DNA of 18,986 bases from Immundisolibacteraceae bacterium (GTDB taxonomy: Bacteria; Pseudomonadota; Gammaproteobacteria; Immundisolibacterales; Immundisolibacteraceae): assembly GCA_016763355.1 (NCBI GenBank), contig JAESTY010000348.1, forward strand, positions 1 through 18,986, given 5' to 3'. The notes beneath the pieces were generated by a model. The model had not been told where the DNA came from, ran no database searches, and saw only the letters and a list, made by a program, of their open reading frames with translations. Of the stretch, positions 6,955 through 15,905 are shown piece by piece. Each line of letters begins with the position of its first letter. The first letter of the stretch is position 1. Made by a program: the position numbers and the translations under genes.

Positions 6955-7788
6955 ATGGCCCTGCGAACCCGAACTATTTTCTTCCTTTCAGACCATACCG
7001 GTATTTCTGTAGAAACCCTGGGTAACGCCCTACTTGCGCCGTTTCCCAGTGTCAATTTTGAACGTCACAACCTACCCTTTATCGATACCATTTCGAAGGC
7101 CGAAGAAGCCCGCGAAAAAATTCTCGAGAACCAGCATCAAACCGGATTACCTCCCATCGTATTCAGCACGCTGATGGACCCGGTGATTCGAGCCATTACC
7201 CGCCAGAGTGACGCCTTGTGCTTTGATTTTCTGGAGACCTTCACTGCCCCACTGGAGCAGTCCCTGGGTGTCACCGCGGTACGTGAAGACATCAAGGTTC
7301 ATGGGCTAGGCCAGGCCAATGAATACGACGATCGTATCGATGCGATCAATTTTACACTGGCCCACGACGACGGTGTTGATGCTAAAAGACTCAATGACGC
7401 CGATATTATTCTGGTCGGCGTATCTAGAGCGGCCAAAACACCAACTTGCGTTTACCTGAGTGTTCAATATGGGGTTCGTGCGGCCAATTTCCCGATCACC
7501 GAAGATGATTTAGAAGACCAGCAATTGCCCGGTTCGTTACAGGGACTGACGAGCAAACTGTTCGGTTTGACCATCAGCCCCACCCGTATCCAGCAAATTC
7601 GCCAGGAACGCCGACCCGATAGTCGATATGCTTCTCTGGCTCAATGCCAGTTCGAGGTACGCCAGGCGGAAAAACTCTTCAAACGACACAAAATCCCTTA
7701 CCTGGAAACCACCCACCTGTCGATCGAAGAACTTTCAACCAAAATCATGCAGCTGACCGGGGTCGCACGCCATAACCGCAAACTCTAG
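6955..7788 (+). CDS. ppsR: Phosphoenolpyruvate synthase regulatory protein PpsR
   Basis: PpsR (formerly DUF299) is a bifunctional cytosolic enzyme that inactivates PEP synthase by ADP-dependent phosphorylation and reactivates it by phosphate-dependent dephosphorylation, setting gluconeogenic flux from pyruvate. The 277 residues match the family length. Visible are the N-terminal FFLSDHTGIS (9-18), the nucleotide-binding loop ILVGVSRAAKTPTCVYLS (152-169) and the basic RIQQIRQERR (211-220). The loop has Ala-Ala where many gammaproteobacterial members have Ser-Gly or Cys-Gly before the Lys. ATG at 6955 matches the family N-terminus, but the ribosome binding site is poor. The ppsA gene is not in the window. 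The gene converges with lspA (13 nt apart) and stands where fkpB-ispH often follow lspA. Confidence 0.94.
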   Translation: MALRTRTIFFLSDHTGISVETLGNALLAPFPSVNFERHNLPFIDTISKAEEAREKILENQHQTGLPPIVFSTLMDPVIRAITRQSDALCFDFLETFTAPLEQSLGVTAVREDIKVHGLGQANEYDDRIDAINFTLAHDDGVDAKRLNDADIILVGVSRAAKTPTCVYLSVQYGVRAANFPITEDDLEDQQLPGSLQGLTSKLFGLTISPTRIQQIRQERRPDSRYASLAQCQFEVRQAEKLFKRHKIPYLETTHLSIEELSTKIMQLTGVARHNRKL

Positions 7789-7801
7789 CGGCACTCGCAA
7801 G

Positions 7802-8290
7802 CTAGGCCCGATTTTTCCGCTCAGCCCGCATCAGGGAAATTTCTAACCAAAGCATACCAATCACCCCGCAGGTTATAGCAGAATCTGCGATGTTAAAGGC
7901 CGGAAAATACCAGCCAGCATAGTGAACCTGGATAAAATCGACCACTTCACCGAGGCGTAGGCGGTCGATCAAATTGCCTATCGCGCCAGCCAGAATGAGC
8001 CCAAGAGAGGCACCCTGTAAACGATCGGTAGTCGGTAGTCGGAATAACCAGACCGCTACTCCGGTCGAAACGACGATGGAAACAGCGCTCAACAGATAGC
8101 GTTGCCAGCCATCTGCCGAAGCAAACATGCTAAAAGCGGCTCCTGGGTTGTACAGCAGTGTCCAGTTAAGCCAGGGCCAAACCGGCTGCGGAATACCGTG
8201 AGGCAATTCACTCACCGCCAGTAGCTTGGTCGCCTGATCTAACAGGATCAACACCGCAACTAGCGTGAACCGCATCCAGGTGGAATTCAT
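7802..8290 (-). CDS. lspA: Lipoprotein signal peptidase (signal peptidase II)
   Basis: LspA is an inner-membrane aspartyl protease that removes signal peptides from diacylglyceryl-modified prolipoproteins. The 162 residues have four expected hydrophobic segments. The family landmarks are LILLDQATK near the N-terminus, YNPGAAFSMF, and the two catalytic aspartates in GNLIDR and FNIADSAI. ATG at 8290 is chosen over the TTG directly before it because AGG is well placed 5 nt upstream. The gene lies 32 nt downstream of ileS on the same strand, the classical arrangement, and is almost certainly cotranscribed with it. The usual next genes, fkpB and ispH, are not present. Confidence 0.96.
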   Translation of the reverse strand: MNSTWMRFTLVAVLILLDQATKLLAVSELPHGIPQPVWPWLNWTLLYNPGAAFSMFASADGWQRYLLSAVSIVVSTGVAVWLFRLPTTDRLQGASLGLILAGAIGNLIDRLRLGEVVDFIQVHYAGWYFPAFNIADSAITCGVIGMLWLEISLMRAERKNRA

Positions 8291-8322
8291 CAAAACCTGC
8301 TAATTACCAATACAAACATCGA

Positions 8323-11160
8323 TCAGGCAATCAAGCGCTGCTCGCCTTCACCCAGGTTGGTGACACAGCGGCCGCATAATTCTGGGTGGCTATTATCAAC
8401 ACCAACGTCTTCACGGCGGTGCCAGCAACGGCCACACTTGGTGTGGTCCAGCGGCACGACACGAACTGCCCGACCAGCGACTAGTTCTTCGACCTCTGCC
8501 GGTTTATCCGCTATTGGATAAAATTGTGCCTCAGAGGTGATTAATAGAAAACGCAGTTCTCCCCGCAGCTTTTCCATCAGCCGCAGATCAGACGGCGACA
8601 GCCAAAGCTCTACTCTGGCTTCGAGCGCTGCACCAATATCTCCCTGGTTGCGTACCACTTCCAGTTCTCGGCTGATCCAGCTGCGCAGTTCAATCAGTTG
8701 CTGCCAGTCCTGGTCAGAAAGCAGATCGTCACCAATAAGCTCAGGCAGGTCGTACCAGGTTTGCAAAAATAATGACCCTTCGGCGCCCGGAGTTTGCTGC
8801 CAGATTTCTTCGGCGGTAAAACTCAGTACCGGTGCTAACCAGCGCACCAGGACCTGCAGCAGGTGATAGATGGCTGTTTGTGCGGAGCGCCTGGCCAGAG
8901 AGGTCGCCGGCATGGTGTAGAGACGGTCTTTAATGATATCCAGATAGAAACCACCCAACTCCATAGAACAAAAATTGTGCAGCTGTGAATAGACCTGATG
9001 GAAATCAAACTCCAGATAACCGTCTCGAATGGTTTTATCCAGGTCACTGGCCTGTTGCAGTACCCAACGGTCCAGCGCCAGCATTTGATCGGTAGGTAAC
9101 AAGTCGTGCTGAGGATCAAAATTATCCAGATTACCCAGCAAATACCGGGCCGTATTGCGAATACGCCGATAACCATCGGTGGTGCGGGTCAGAATTTCCC
9201 GGGAGATATTCATCTCACCGCTATAGTCGGTCGCCGCCACCCAGAGCCGAATAATGTCCGCGCCCAGGTCTTTAATGACCTTCTGTGGTGCCACCACATT
9301 GCCCTTGGACTTGGACATTTTTTTGCCCTTGGCGTCAACCGTAAAGCCATGGGTCAGCACGGCTTTATAAGGTGCCACGCCATTCATTGCGGTGGACGCC
9401 AGCAAGGACGAATGAAACCAGCCGCGATGCTGGTCTGAGCCTTCCAGGTAAAGATCTGCTGGAAACTGCTGGTCATCGCGCTGCTCCAACACCGAGAAGT
9501 GGGTTACCCCGGAGTCGAACCAGACATCAAGAATGTCGCTGACTTTTTCGTAATCACTGGCCTCATCGCCGAGCAGTTCTTCGGTGGTCAGATCAAACCA
9601 GGCTTCAATACCGCTCTGCTCGACCTTTTGAGCAACCTGTTCAATCAATTCCATCGATTTTGGGTGTAACTCGCCGGACTGACGGTGCACAAATAATGCA
9701 ATCGGCACCCCCCAGGTGCGCTGGCGGGAGATACACCAGTCGGGTCGGCTTTCGATCATTGAATGAATGCGTGCCTCACCCCAGGACGGTACCCACTTGG
9801 TTTTAGCAATCTGCTCCAACGCGTCGTTACGTAACCCCTGCTGCTCCATGCTAATGAACCATTGCGGGGTTGTGCGGGTAATAGTCGGCGTTTTATGACG
9901 CCAGCAATGCGGATAGGCGTGGTCGATATCCTCATGTTTTAACAGCATGCCGTTGTCGGCCATGAGTTCGATAATGACCGCATTGGCCTTAAATATATGT
10001 TGACCGGCTAACAACGGAGTATCGGCCTTGTAAAGACCGTCAGAGGCAACCGGATTATCAACCTTTAATCCGTAGCGCTGACCTACCAGATAATCGTCGT
10101 GACCATGTCCTGGGGCCGTATGTACTGCACCTGTGCCCGCTTCAGTGGTGACATGATCGCCCAAAATCAGCGGCACCTGGCGATCATAAAAGGGATGGTC
10201 AACCAACAGGTTTTCCAGCGCCTGACCCAGACAGCGACCGACCACGGTATAACCACTGGCCTCGGTCACGCCGTAACGCGCCATGGCGGACTCAACCAGG
10301 GCATCGGCAAGAATCAAATAGCTATCAGTATCACGGCCTGGCAACTGGACTTTAACCAGCGCGTATTCAAGTTCTGCATTCAACGATACCGCCTGATTAG
10401 CCGGCAGGGTCCAGGGGGTTGTGGTCCAGATAACAATGCCAATCTGGCTGTTGCTGATATCAGCGGTTTCAATACCTGAAACCAAATCCGTTGGCAATTG
10501 GCTGGCATCCACCATAGGAAACAGCACATCCACTGCCGGCGAACGCTTGTCCTCGTGTTCGACCTCGGCTTCGGCCAGCGCTGAACGACAGTCAAGACAC
10601 CAGTGAACCGGCTTCTCACCCTGGTAGATATGGCCTTTTTCGAGGATTTTACCCAGCGCCCGGATAATGTTGGCTTCGGTTTCAAACGCCATGGTGGTAT
10701 AGGGTTTATCCCATTTACCGAGGATACCCAGGCGCTGAAAATCCTCGCTCTGGCCGCTAATCTGCTTTTGAGCATAACTACGGCAAGCTTTACGAAACTC
10801 CGCTGGGGTGACGTCCTTACCGGCTTTACCAAGTTTTTTCTCGACCACTAGTTCGATCGGTAAGCCATGGCAATCCCAACCAGGAACGTAGGGCGCATCG
10901 AGTCCATCAAGATTCCTGGACTTGATGATGATGTCCTTAAGAATTTTGTTAACCGCGTGGCCAATATGAATATCACCATTAGCGTAAGGAGGGCCATCGT
11001 GAAGGATGTAGCGAGGTTTGCCCGCCCGGGTTTCACGCAAGGTTTCGTAGACTCGTTGTTGCTGCCAATACTCCAGCATCTGCGGTTCCCGAGCTGGCAA
11101 ATTACCACGCATAGGAAACTCAGTTTTAGGCAGGTTCAACGTATCTTTGTAATTACTCAT
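8323..11160 (-). CDS. ileS: Isoleucine--tRNA ligase
   Basis: IleS charges tRNA-Ile with isoleucine and hydrolyses misactivated valine. The 945 residues match the gammaproteobacterial type (938 in E. coli). It shows the class I signatures HIGH (residues 65-68, within NGDIHIGHAVNK) and KMSKS (in GKKMSKSKGN), the CP1 editing domain between them with TTTPWTLPAN, and a C-terminal zinc finger with paired cysteines CGRCW and CGRC, typical of the bacterial enzyme. ATG at 11160 fits the family N-terminus (MSNYKDTLNLP); a GTG at 11169 is a poorer alternative. The 215-nt gap to ribF upstream has no convincing terminator, so the two may be cotranscribed; no T-box-like leader is recognisable. Confidence 0.98.
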   Translation of the reverse strand: MSNYKDTLNLPKTEFPMRGNLPAREPQMLEYWQQQRVYETLRETRAGKPRYILHDGPPYANGDIHIGHAVNKILKDIIIKSRNLDGLDAPYVPGWDCHGLPIELVVEKKLGKAGKDVTPAEFRKACRSYAQKQISGQSEDFQRLGILGKWDKPYTTMAFETEANIIRALGKILEKGHIYQGEKPVHWCLDCRSALAEAEVEHEDKRSPAVDVLFPMVDASQLPTDLVSGIETADISNSQIGIVIWTTTPWTLPANQAVSLNAELEYALVKVQLPGRDTDSYLILADALVESAMARYGVTEASGYTVVGRCLGQALENLLVDHPFYDRQVPLILGDHVTTEAGTGAVHTAPGHGHDDYLVGQRYGLKVDNPVASDGLYKADTPLLAGQHIFKANAVIIELMADNGMLLKHEDIDHAYPHCWRHKTPTITRTTPQWFISMEQQGLRNDALEQIAKTKWVPSWGEARIHSMIESRPDWCISRQRTWGVPIALFVHRQSGELHPKSMELIEQVAQKVEQSGIEAWFDLTTEELLGDEASDYEKVSDILDVWFDSGVTHFSVLEQRDDQQFPADLYLEGSDQHRGWFHSSLLASTAMNGVAPYKAVLTHGFTVDAKGKKMSKSKGNVVAPQKVIKDLGADIIRLWVAATDYSGEMNISREILTRTTDGYRRIRNTARYLLGNLDNFDPQHDLLPTDQMLALDRWVLQQASDLDKTIRDGYLEFDFHQVYSQLHNFCSMELGGFYLDIIKDRLYTMPATSLARRSAQTAIYHLLQVLVRWLAPVLSFTAEEIWQQTPGAEGSLFLQTWYDLPELIGDDLLSDQDWQQLIELRSWISRELEVVRNQGDIGAALEARVELWLSPSDLRLMEKLRGELRFLLITSEAQFYPIADKPAEVEELVAGRAVRVVPLDHTKCGRCWHRREDVGVDNSHPELCGRCVTNLGEGEQRLIA

Positions 11161-11375
11161 GCTGCTCACTTGTTAACAGGTAGCACGGCTACCAATCAGG
11201 TTTCAACTGCGATGGTCGGCAAAACAGCCTCGCCTCATCAGTGTTAGTTAATTTCTAGTTAATATCCGGTCAATCTATCGGGTCTCTGTTCGGGTCAGCC
11301 AAGTTGGTAAGCTCGTATAAATACCCGCTCAGAACCTCTCACAATCACAGGGTCTAGATACTCTTTTCGACACAG

Positions 11376-12305
11376 CTAGTGTTGGTCAAACCAGTTTCTG
11401 GCCCGCTGCTCGTCAGCCTTAATTTGCAGCTTCAACGCATCCAGCGACGGAAACTTCTGTTCATCTCGCAACCAGTGGCAAAATTCCACCTTGATCTGCT
11501 GGTCATACAGATCCCCACTATAGTCAAACAGGTGCACTTCTAATATTTTGCACTGACCATCTACAGTAGGCCGCGTGCCAATGTTGGCCACTGCAGGATG
11601 ACTATCAAGCCCTGCGCCATGAACCTTTACCGCATAGACGCCACTCAAGCAGACCGCACGACTTAATAATCCAATGTTGGCGGTTGGAAAACCGATGGTT
11701 CTGCCAAGCTGATCACCTTTCGCAACTCGGCCTGAAATAGCATACCGACGTCCGAGCATCGCCTCCGCCTGATCAAACTCGCCAGCCGCTAACGCAGCGC
11801 GAATACGGGTACTACTAACCCGCTCGCCGGCCACATCATAAGGCTGCACAGCCACCACCGAAAATGACTGCTGCTCACCGGCCTTACGCAAAAACTCATA
11901 ATCACCCTGGCGTTTGAAACCAAACCGAAAATCGGGCCCTACCACCAGATGACGCACACCGACACCTGCAACCAGCACCTGGCTAACAAATTCAGCTGCT
12001 GGCAAGCTTGCTAGCTGTTGATCAAAACTGAGACAAAAAGCAAAATCCACTGGCAACTGCGCCATCAGACGTAATTTTTCTCGCAACCGAGATATCCGCG
12101 GCTCACTATTTTCACCGCCAAAAAATTCTCCCGGTTGCGGCTCAAAAAACAGCACGCCGACGGGAAGTTTTAATCGCCGACCCTGCTCTGCTAGTTGAGC
12201 GAATATCGCCTGATGCCCCAGGTGCACACCATCAAAATTACCGATGGTCGCCACACAGCCATCCGACAATGGACGCAGGTTATGCAACCCGCGAATTAAT
12301 TGCAT
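11376..12305 (-). CDS. ribF: Bifunctional riboflavin kinase / FAD synthetase
   Basis: RibF phosphorylates riboflavin to FMN and adenylates FMN to FAD. The N-terminal adenylyltransferase part has TIGNFDGVHLGHQ (residues 20-32, the HxGH-like nucleotidyltransferase motif), VVGPDFRFGFKRQGD (121-135) and VSSTRIR (163-169). The C-terminal kinase part has GRTIGFPTANI (201-211), NIGTRPTVDG (241-250) and LEVHLFDY (255-262). The 309 residues match the usual length. It lies between murJ (184 nt upstream) and ileS, the conserved order in Pseudomonas-type gammaproteobacteria. FAD made here would also serve PutA, but no specific link is shown. Confidence 0.97.
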   Translation of the reverse strand: MQLIRGLHNLRPLSDGCVATIGNFDGVHLGHQAIFAQLAEQGRRLKLPVGVLFFEPQPGEFFGGENSEPRISRLREKLRLMAQLPVDFAFCLSFDQQLASLPAAEFVSQVLVAGVGVRHLVVGPDFRFGFKRQGDYEFLRKAGEQQSFSVVAVQPYDVAGERVSSTRIRAALAAGEFDQAEAMLGRRYAISGRVAKGDQLGRTIGFPTANIGLLSRAVCLSGVYAVKVHGAGLDSHPAVANIGTRPTVDGQCKILEVHLFDYSGDLYDQQIKVEFCHWLRDEQKFPSLDALKLQIKADEQRARNWFDQH

Positions 12306-12489
12306 AGTTTTCTCAGTAAATACAAGGTGAACAAAAACAATCAGTTAAACAGATAACCGGCAGATAATTGCCTACGGAGTTAATGGTCTATGTCAGATGA
12401 TTAACAAGGGTGCTGATTTTAGTCAATTTCACCAACCCTGGTCTATTCTCAACACTATTATTTAACCCAAACTCATTCAGGTTAAATGA

Positions 12490-14049
12490 CTAACCCACCA
12501 AACTTTTCAAATCCACGCGACGCACGCCCAACATAAACAGCAGTATTCCGTACACCAGTACCCCACTAACCACCAGACCCAGCAGCCATATCAACTTTTG
12601 CTGCGCACCACTGGTTAACCAATCTAGATGTCCAGCCAACCAGAATAACCACGCGACCATAACAACTGTGGCGGCCAAAGATCTGAAAAACAGTAATTTC
12701 CCTTGCCTACTGAGACTAAAAATCTGCTGGGCCACCAGCGCCCGATACAGCAACCAGGCCTGTAAAAAAGCTGAGACCGAAGTTGCCAGCGCCAACCCAG
12801 CATGCTGCATCGGCCAGATAAATATAAGGTTGAGGACCATATTGCTGACCAGCGCGATAATGCCTATACGCACCGGTGTGCGAGTATTCTGGCGGGCAAA
12901 GAACCCCGGCGCATACAACTTAACCAGAATAGCACCCAGTAATCCTGGTGCATAAGCCCACAAACTTAAAGTCGCACCGCGCACGCCGTCAGCATCAAAG
13001 GCACCATATTGGAACAATGTGCTAAGTAGCGGTGTCGCCAGTACCGCCAGCGCCGCTGCCGCAGGTAAACCGATAACAATCCCTAACCGAGTGCCCCACT
13101 CCAGTATCTGGGCAAAACCGGTGTGATCATCACTGGCGTAGCGGCGAGACAGGTCAGGCAACATTACCGTCGCCAATGCAATCGCAAACACCCCAAGCGG
13201 GAACTCCAGTAGCCGATCGGAATAATAGAGCCATGAGATACTCCCAGACTCCAGAAAAGAAGCCAGAAACGTATCAAACAACAGATTGATCTGGGCAACA
13301 CCTGCGCCGAACAAAGTTGGAATCATGAGCGTAACAACACGTTTAACCCCGGCATGCCCGGATTTAAACCGCAATCGGGGTAGCAGCCCCTCTTTAAGTA
13401 AAAACGGCACCTGCCAAACCAGCTGCGCCACACCGCCTAAAAACACTCCCCAGGCAAGCGCAGTAATCCGCAACGGTTCTGGAAACAGATCTGCCAGAAA
13501 CCAGGCGCAAAGGATCATTGAAACATTCAGCAACACCGGCGAAAACGCAGGTGCGGCAAATACACCACGGCTATTCAATATCGCCATCGAAGCGGCGCTC
13601 AGAGAAATCATTAGCAGATAGGGAAAGGTGATTCGCAGCAGGTCGCTGGTGATCTGCAGCTTTTCTGCATCGTCCGCAAAACCGGGGGCAACCACGATCA
13701 CTAACCAGGGCGCCGCCACCACCGCGACAATAGTGACAATAGTCACCACTACAAACAGCAGACCAACGACGTGATCAATCAGGTCTTTGACCTCATCAGC
13801 CCGGTTTTGCTGATAGTCATTCAGAATAGGCACAAAGGCCTGCGAAAATGCGCCTTCACCAAACAGCCGGCGAAAAAAATTAGGGATTCTGTTGGCGACA
13901 AAAAACACATCCGTGCCGGCAGACGCACCAAAACTGACTGCGATTACCATATCCCGCAGATATCCGAGCACCCGGGACAGCAGCGTGACGCTGCTAACTG
14001 AACCGAGAGATTTAAACAGTGCCGGAGCTTTTTTTTGGGTAACGGACAT
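12490..14049 (-). CDS. murJ: Lipid II flippase MurJ
   Basis: MurJ (MviN) is the polytopic inner-membrane flippase that moves lipid II to the periplasmic face for peptidoglycan synthesis. The protein is about 519 residues with some 14 hydrophobic segments. The family signatures LLSRVLGYLRD and NFFRRLFGEGAFSQAFVPI lie near the N-terminus, including the Arg residues and the GEGAFSQAF loop of the MOP superfamily branch. ATG at 14049 is preferred; a TTG at 14067 adds six residues, and neither has a clear Shine-Dalgarno. The gene is the first of the leftward block and is divergent from rpsT. Confidence 0.96.
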   Translation of the reverse strand: MSVTQKKAPALFKSLGSVSSVTLLSRVLGYLRDMVIAVSFGASAGTDVFFVANRIPNFFRRLFGEGAFSQAFVPILNDYQQNRADEVKDLIDHVVGLLFVVVTIVTIVAVVAAPWLVIVVAPGFADDAEKLQITSDLLRITFPYLLMISLSAASMAILNSRGVFAAPAFSPVLLNVSMILCAWFLADLFPEPLRITALAWGVFLGGVAQLVWQVPFLLKEGLLPRLRFKSGHAGVKRVVTLMIPTLFGAGVAQINLLFDTFLASFLESGSISWLYYSDRLLEFPLGVFAIALATVMLPDLSRRYASDDHTGFAQILEWGTRLGIVIGLPAAAALAVLATPLLSTLFQYGAFDADGVRGATLSLWAYAPGLLGAILVKLYAPGFFARQNTRTPVRIGIIALVSNMVLNLIFIWPMQHAGLALATSVSAFLQAWLLYRALVAQQIFSLSRQGKLLFFRSLAATVVMVAWLFWLAGHLDWLTSGAQQKLIWLLGLVVSGVLVYGILLFMLGVRRVDLKSLVG

Positions 14050-14177
14050 GGAAGAAATAGTAGCCAAGGTTATTGTTAGTTAAATCAGAAATCAGTGGTT
14101 TTATTCTGTTTTTTCGGGGCTTTATTCTGGCTGGTTTTCAGATCCCTGTGTATTTACGGCGCAACCAAATAATAGAT

Positions 14178-14206
14178 TTGACAAAAGGCCATTAAAACGC
14201 CATATT
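14178..14206 (+). promoter_or_regulatory. Probable sigma-70 promoter of rpsT
   Basis: A perfect -35 box TTGACA (14178-14183) is separated by 17 bp from CATATT (14201-14206), which matches four of six -10 positions. Transcription would start near 14213, giving a leader of about 45 nt before rpsT. Placement and spacing are as expected for a strong ribosomal protein promoter. Confidence 0.7.
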
Positions 14207-14257
14207 ACGCCGCTTTTTAAAATCGACTTTTAGCCCCTACCAGCAGAGGATTCAACC

Positions 14258-14521
14258 TTGGCAAATTCTGCGCAAGCGCGTAAACGAGCCCGTCAGGCAG
14301 AAAACCGCCGTCAGCATAACAACGCCCAACGTTCTGCATATCGCACCGCAATGAAAAAAGTAACCACCGCTATTGAAGCAGGCGATGCTGAAGCAGCAAA
14401 GACCAGCTATGCAGCAGCAGTACCCGTAATGGATCGCGCTGCTGGCCGTGGCCTGATAGCGAAAAACACTATCTCCCGCTACAAAAGCCGGTTAAATACC
14501 CGTATTCGCAACCTGGCCTAA
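14258..14521 (+). CDS. rpsT: 30S ribosomal protein S20
   Basis: S20 binds 16S rRNA early in 30S assembly. The 87-residue, strongly basic, alpha-helical sequence (MANSAQARKRARQ at the start, KNTISRYKSRLN near the end) is unmistakable. It starts with TTG, as E. coli rpsT does (a UUG start linked there to weak initiation and autoregulation), and here AGAGGA (14245-14250) lies 7 nt upstream. The gene is a single-gene unit with its own promoter and terminator, divergent from murJ and convergent with proB. Confidence 0.98.
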   Translation: MANSAQARKRARQAENRRQHNNAQRSAYRTAMKKVTTAIEAGDAEAAKTSYAAAVPVMDRAAGRGLIAKNTISRYKSRLNTRIRNLA

Positions 14522-14540
14522 CCGTTTAAGTTTGAAGTAT

Positions 14541-14571
14541 CGGCGCGATTTTTTCGCGCCGTATTCAATTT
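14541..14571 (+). terminator. Intrinsic terminator of rpsT
   Basis: CGGCGCGA (14541-14548) and TCGCGCCG (14554-14561) form a perfect 8-bp GC-rich stem with a five-T loop, 20 nt after the rpsT stop. It is followed by an imperfect U-rich tract (TATTCAATTTT). The weak tract lowers certainty. On the opposite strand there is no U tract, so it should not terminate proB. Confidence 0.7.
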
Positions 14572-14631
14572 TGCTCGCCCGGTACGACCGAATCCCCCGC
14601 AAACAGCCTCTAAAAATTCAATCTGAATCGA

Positions 14632-15789
14632 CTAGCTAAGCACCATATTGTCTCGGTGTATTAACTCTTCTTCATCAAGATAACCCAGAATTTCTGTTAT
14701 TCGATGACTCGGCTCGCCAACAATTAGTCGGCTCTCAACTGCGCTGTAATTCACGAGTCCACGGGCCACTTCTATGCCCCGAGAATTCAAACAGGCAACC
14801 AGATCTCCGCGACGAAAATCACCTTGTACAGAGACTACGCCCACTGCTAACAAGCTACGCCCCTTTTCGGTAATGCCAGTAACAGCACCGCCATCAAGAG
14901 TCACTGAACCCGCACAATGCAAATGGGCAGCTAGCCATAACTTACGCGCCGCCATCGGTTCGCGATCAGCCTTCAGCAAAGTACCACCGCTGCAGCCGTT
15001 CAACACTGCACCGACCGCGTCATCAGCTGAGCCATGGGCAATGTAAGTAAATGCGCCTGATCGCGCTGCCAACCGAGCTGCTCGAAGTTTGGTCTGCATC
15101 CCGCCGCGACCAAGTAAACCGCTGCCGCCGGCCATTTGATCAAGCCGTTTATCAGCCGCATAGCTGCTCACCACTCGCCTTGCTGCAGGCTGCTCTCTTG
15201 GATCTGATTCATAAAGGCCTGCCTGATCGGTGAGAATCAACAGTGCCTTTGCTTCTATTAAATTCGCCACTAGCCCGGCTAAGGTATCGTTATCCCCAAA
15301 ACGTATTTCGTCGGTAACCACGGTATCGTTCTCGTTAACCACTGGAACCACATTCAGCTCGAGTAGCGTCGTCAGTGTCGAACGGGCATTTAGATAACGT
15401 TTACGATCGGACAGATCATCGTGGGTCAGTAACACCTGAGCGGTGTGGAGCTGATGCTGCTGAAATGCTTGTTCGTAGTGTTGAATCAGCCCCATCTGAC
15501 CGACTGCGGCTGCTGCTTGAAGCTGGCATAACTCATCTGGGCGCTTTGACCAGCCCAAACGTTTAACACCTTCCGCAACCGCCCCGGAGGAGACCAGGAC
15601 CACCCGTATTCCCGCTGCATGTAACCTGGCAATTTGGGCAACCCACTCAGTAATGGCCTTCCGGTCTAACCCGGATCCGTTAGCGGTCAATAATGCACTG
15701 CCAATTTTAATGACCAGTCGATCACCACGACTCAAAGCGGGTGCACTTTGTTCCGTTGGTGTAAAAACCAGGTCAGCCAGGTGATCCAT
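14632..15789 (-). CDS. proB: Glutamate 5-kinase
   Basis: ProB phosphorylates glutamate to gamma-glutamyl phosphate, the first and feedback-regulated step of proline synthesis. Residues about 22-275 are the amino acid kinase domain: LVIKIGSALL (25-34), VLVSSGAVAEG (64-74), NENDTV (152-157), FGDNDTLAGLVA (164-175) and GRGGMQTK (227-234). Residues about 295-370 form the C-terminal PUA domain. The protein (385 residues) is about 20 residues longer at the N-terminus than the E. coli enzyme. It lies 116 nt downstream of obgE on the same strand. A perfect TTGACA lies about 75 nt upstream but without a good -10 box. A short hairpin next to the ATG carries the likely ribosome binding site in its loop. 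The proA gene is not in the window. Confidence 0.96.
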   Translation of the reverse strand: MDHLADLVFTPTEQSAPALSRGDRLVIKIGSALLTANGSGLDRKAITEWVAQIARLHAAGIRVVLVSSGAVAEGVKRLGWSKRPDELCQLQAAAAVGQMGLIQHYEQAFQQHQLHTAQVLLTHDDLSDRKRYLNARSTLTTLLELNVVPVVNENDTVVTDEIRFGDNDTLAGLVANLIEAKALLILTDQAGLYESDPREQPAARRVVSSYAADKRLDQMAGGSGLLGRGGMQTKLRAARLAARSGAFTYIAHGSADDAVGAVLNGCSGGTLLKADREPMAARKLWLAAHLHCAGSVTLDGGAVTGITEKGRSLLAVGVVSVQGDFRRGDLVACLNSRGIEVARGLVNYSAVESRLIVGEPSHRITEILGYLDEEELIHRDNMVLS

Positions 15790-15905
15790 AACGATTGGGC
15801 CCTAATCGGGTAATTTTCGCTTCTAGGCATCAGCCATAGCGATGAAAACAAGTTTACAGATGATGTCAATCAGAAAACCGGTAAGCAGATAGCCAATAGA
15901 TAGAC

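Noticed and set aside
7789..7801. CTAGC/GCTAG arms around the ppsR and lspA ends as a terminator
   Set aside because: Five pairs with an 11-nt loop and a displaced T run; not convincing.
10380..10832. Open frame of 150 codons on the minus strand inside ileS
   Set aside because: It is an out-of-frame reading of the ileS coding sequence, with no family resemblance and unnatural composition.
11161..11375. Spacer before ileS considered as a T-box or other tRNA-sensing leader
   Set aside because: No T-box sequence or terminator/antiterminator pair is recognisable, and such leaders are not expected in gammaproteobacterial ileS.
14612..14628. Hairpin ATTCA/TGAAT after proB followed by T residues
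   Set aside because: Only five mostly A-T pairs with a three-base loop; could be a weak terminator but does not reach a usable standard.
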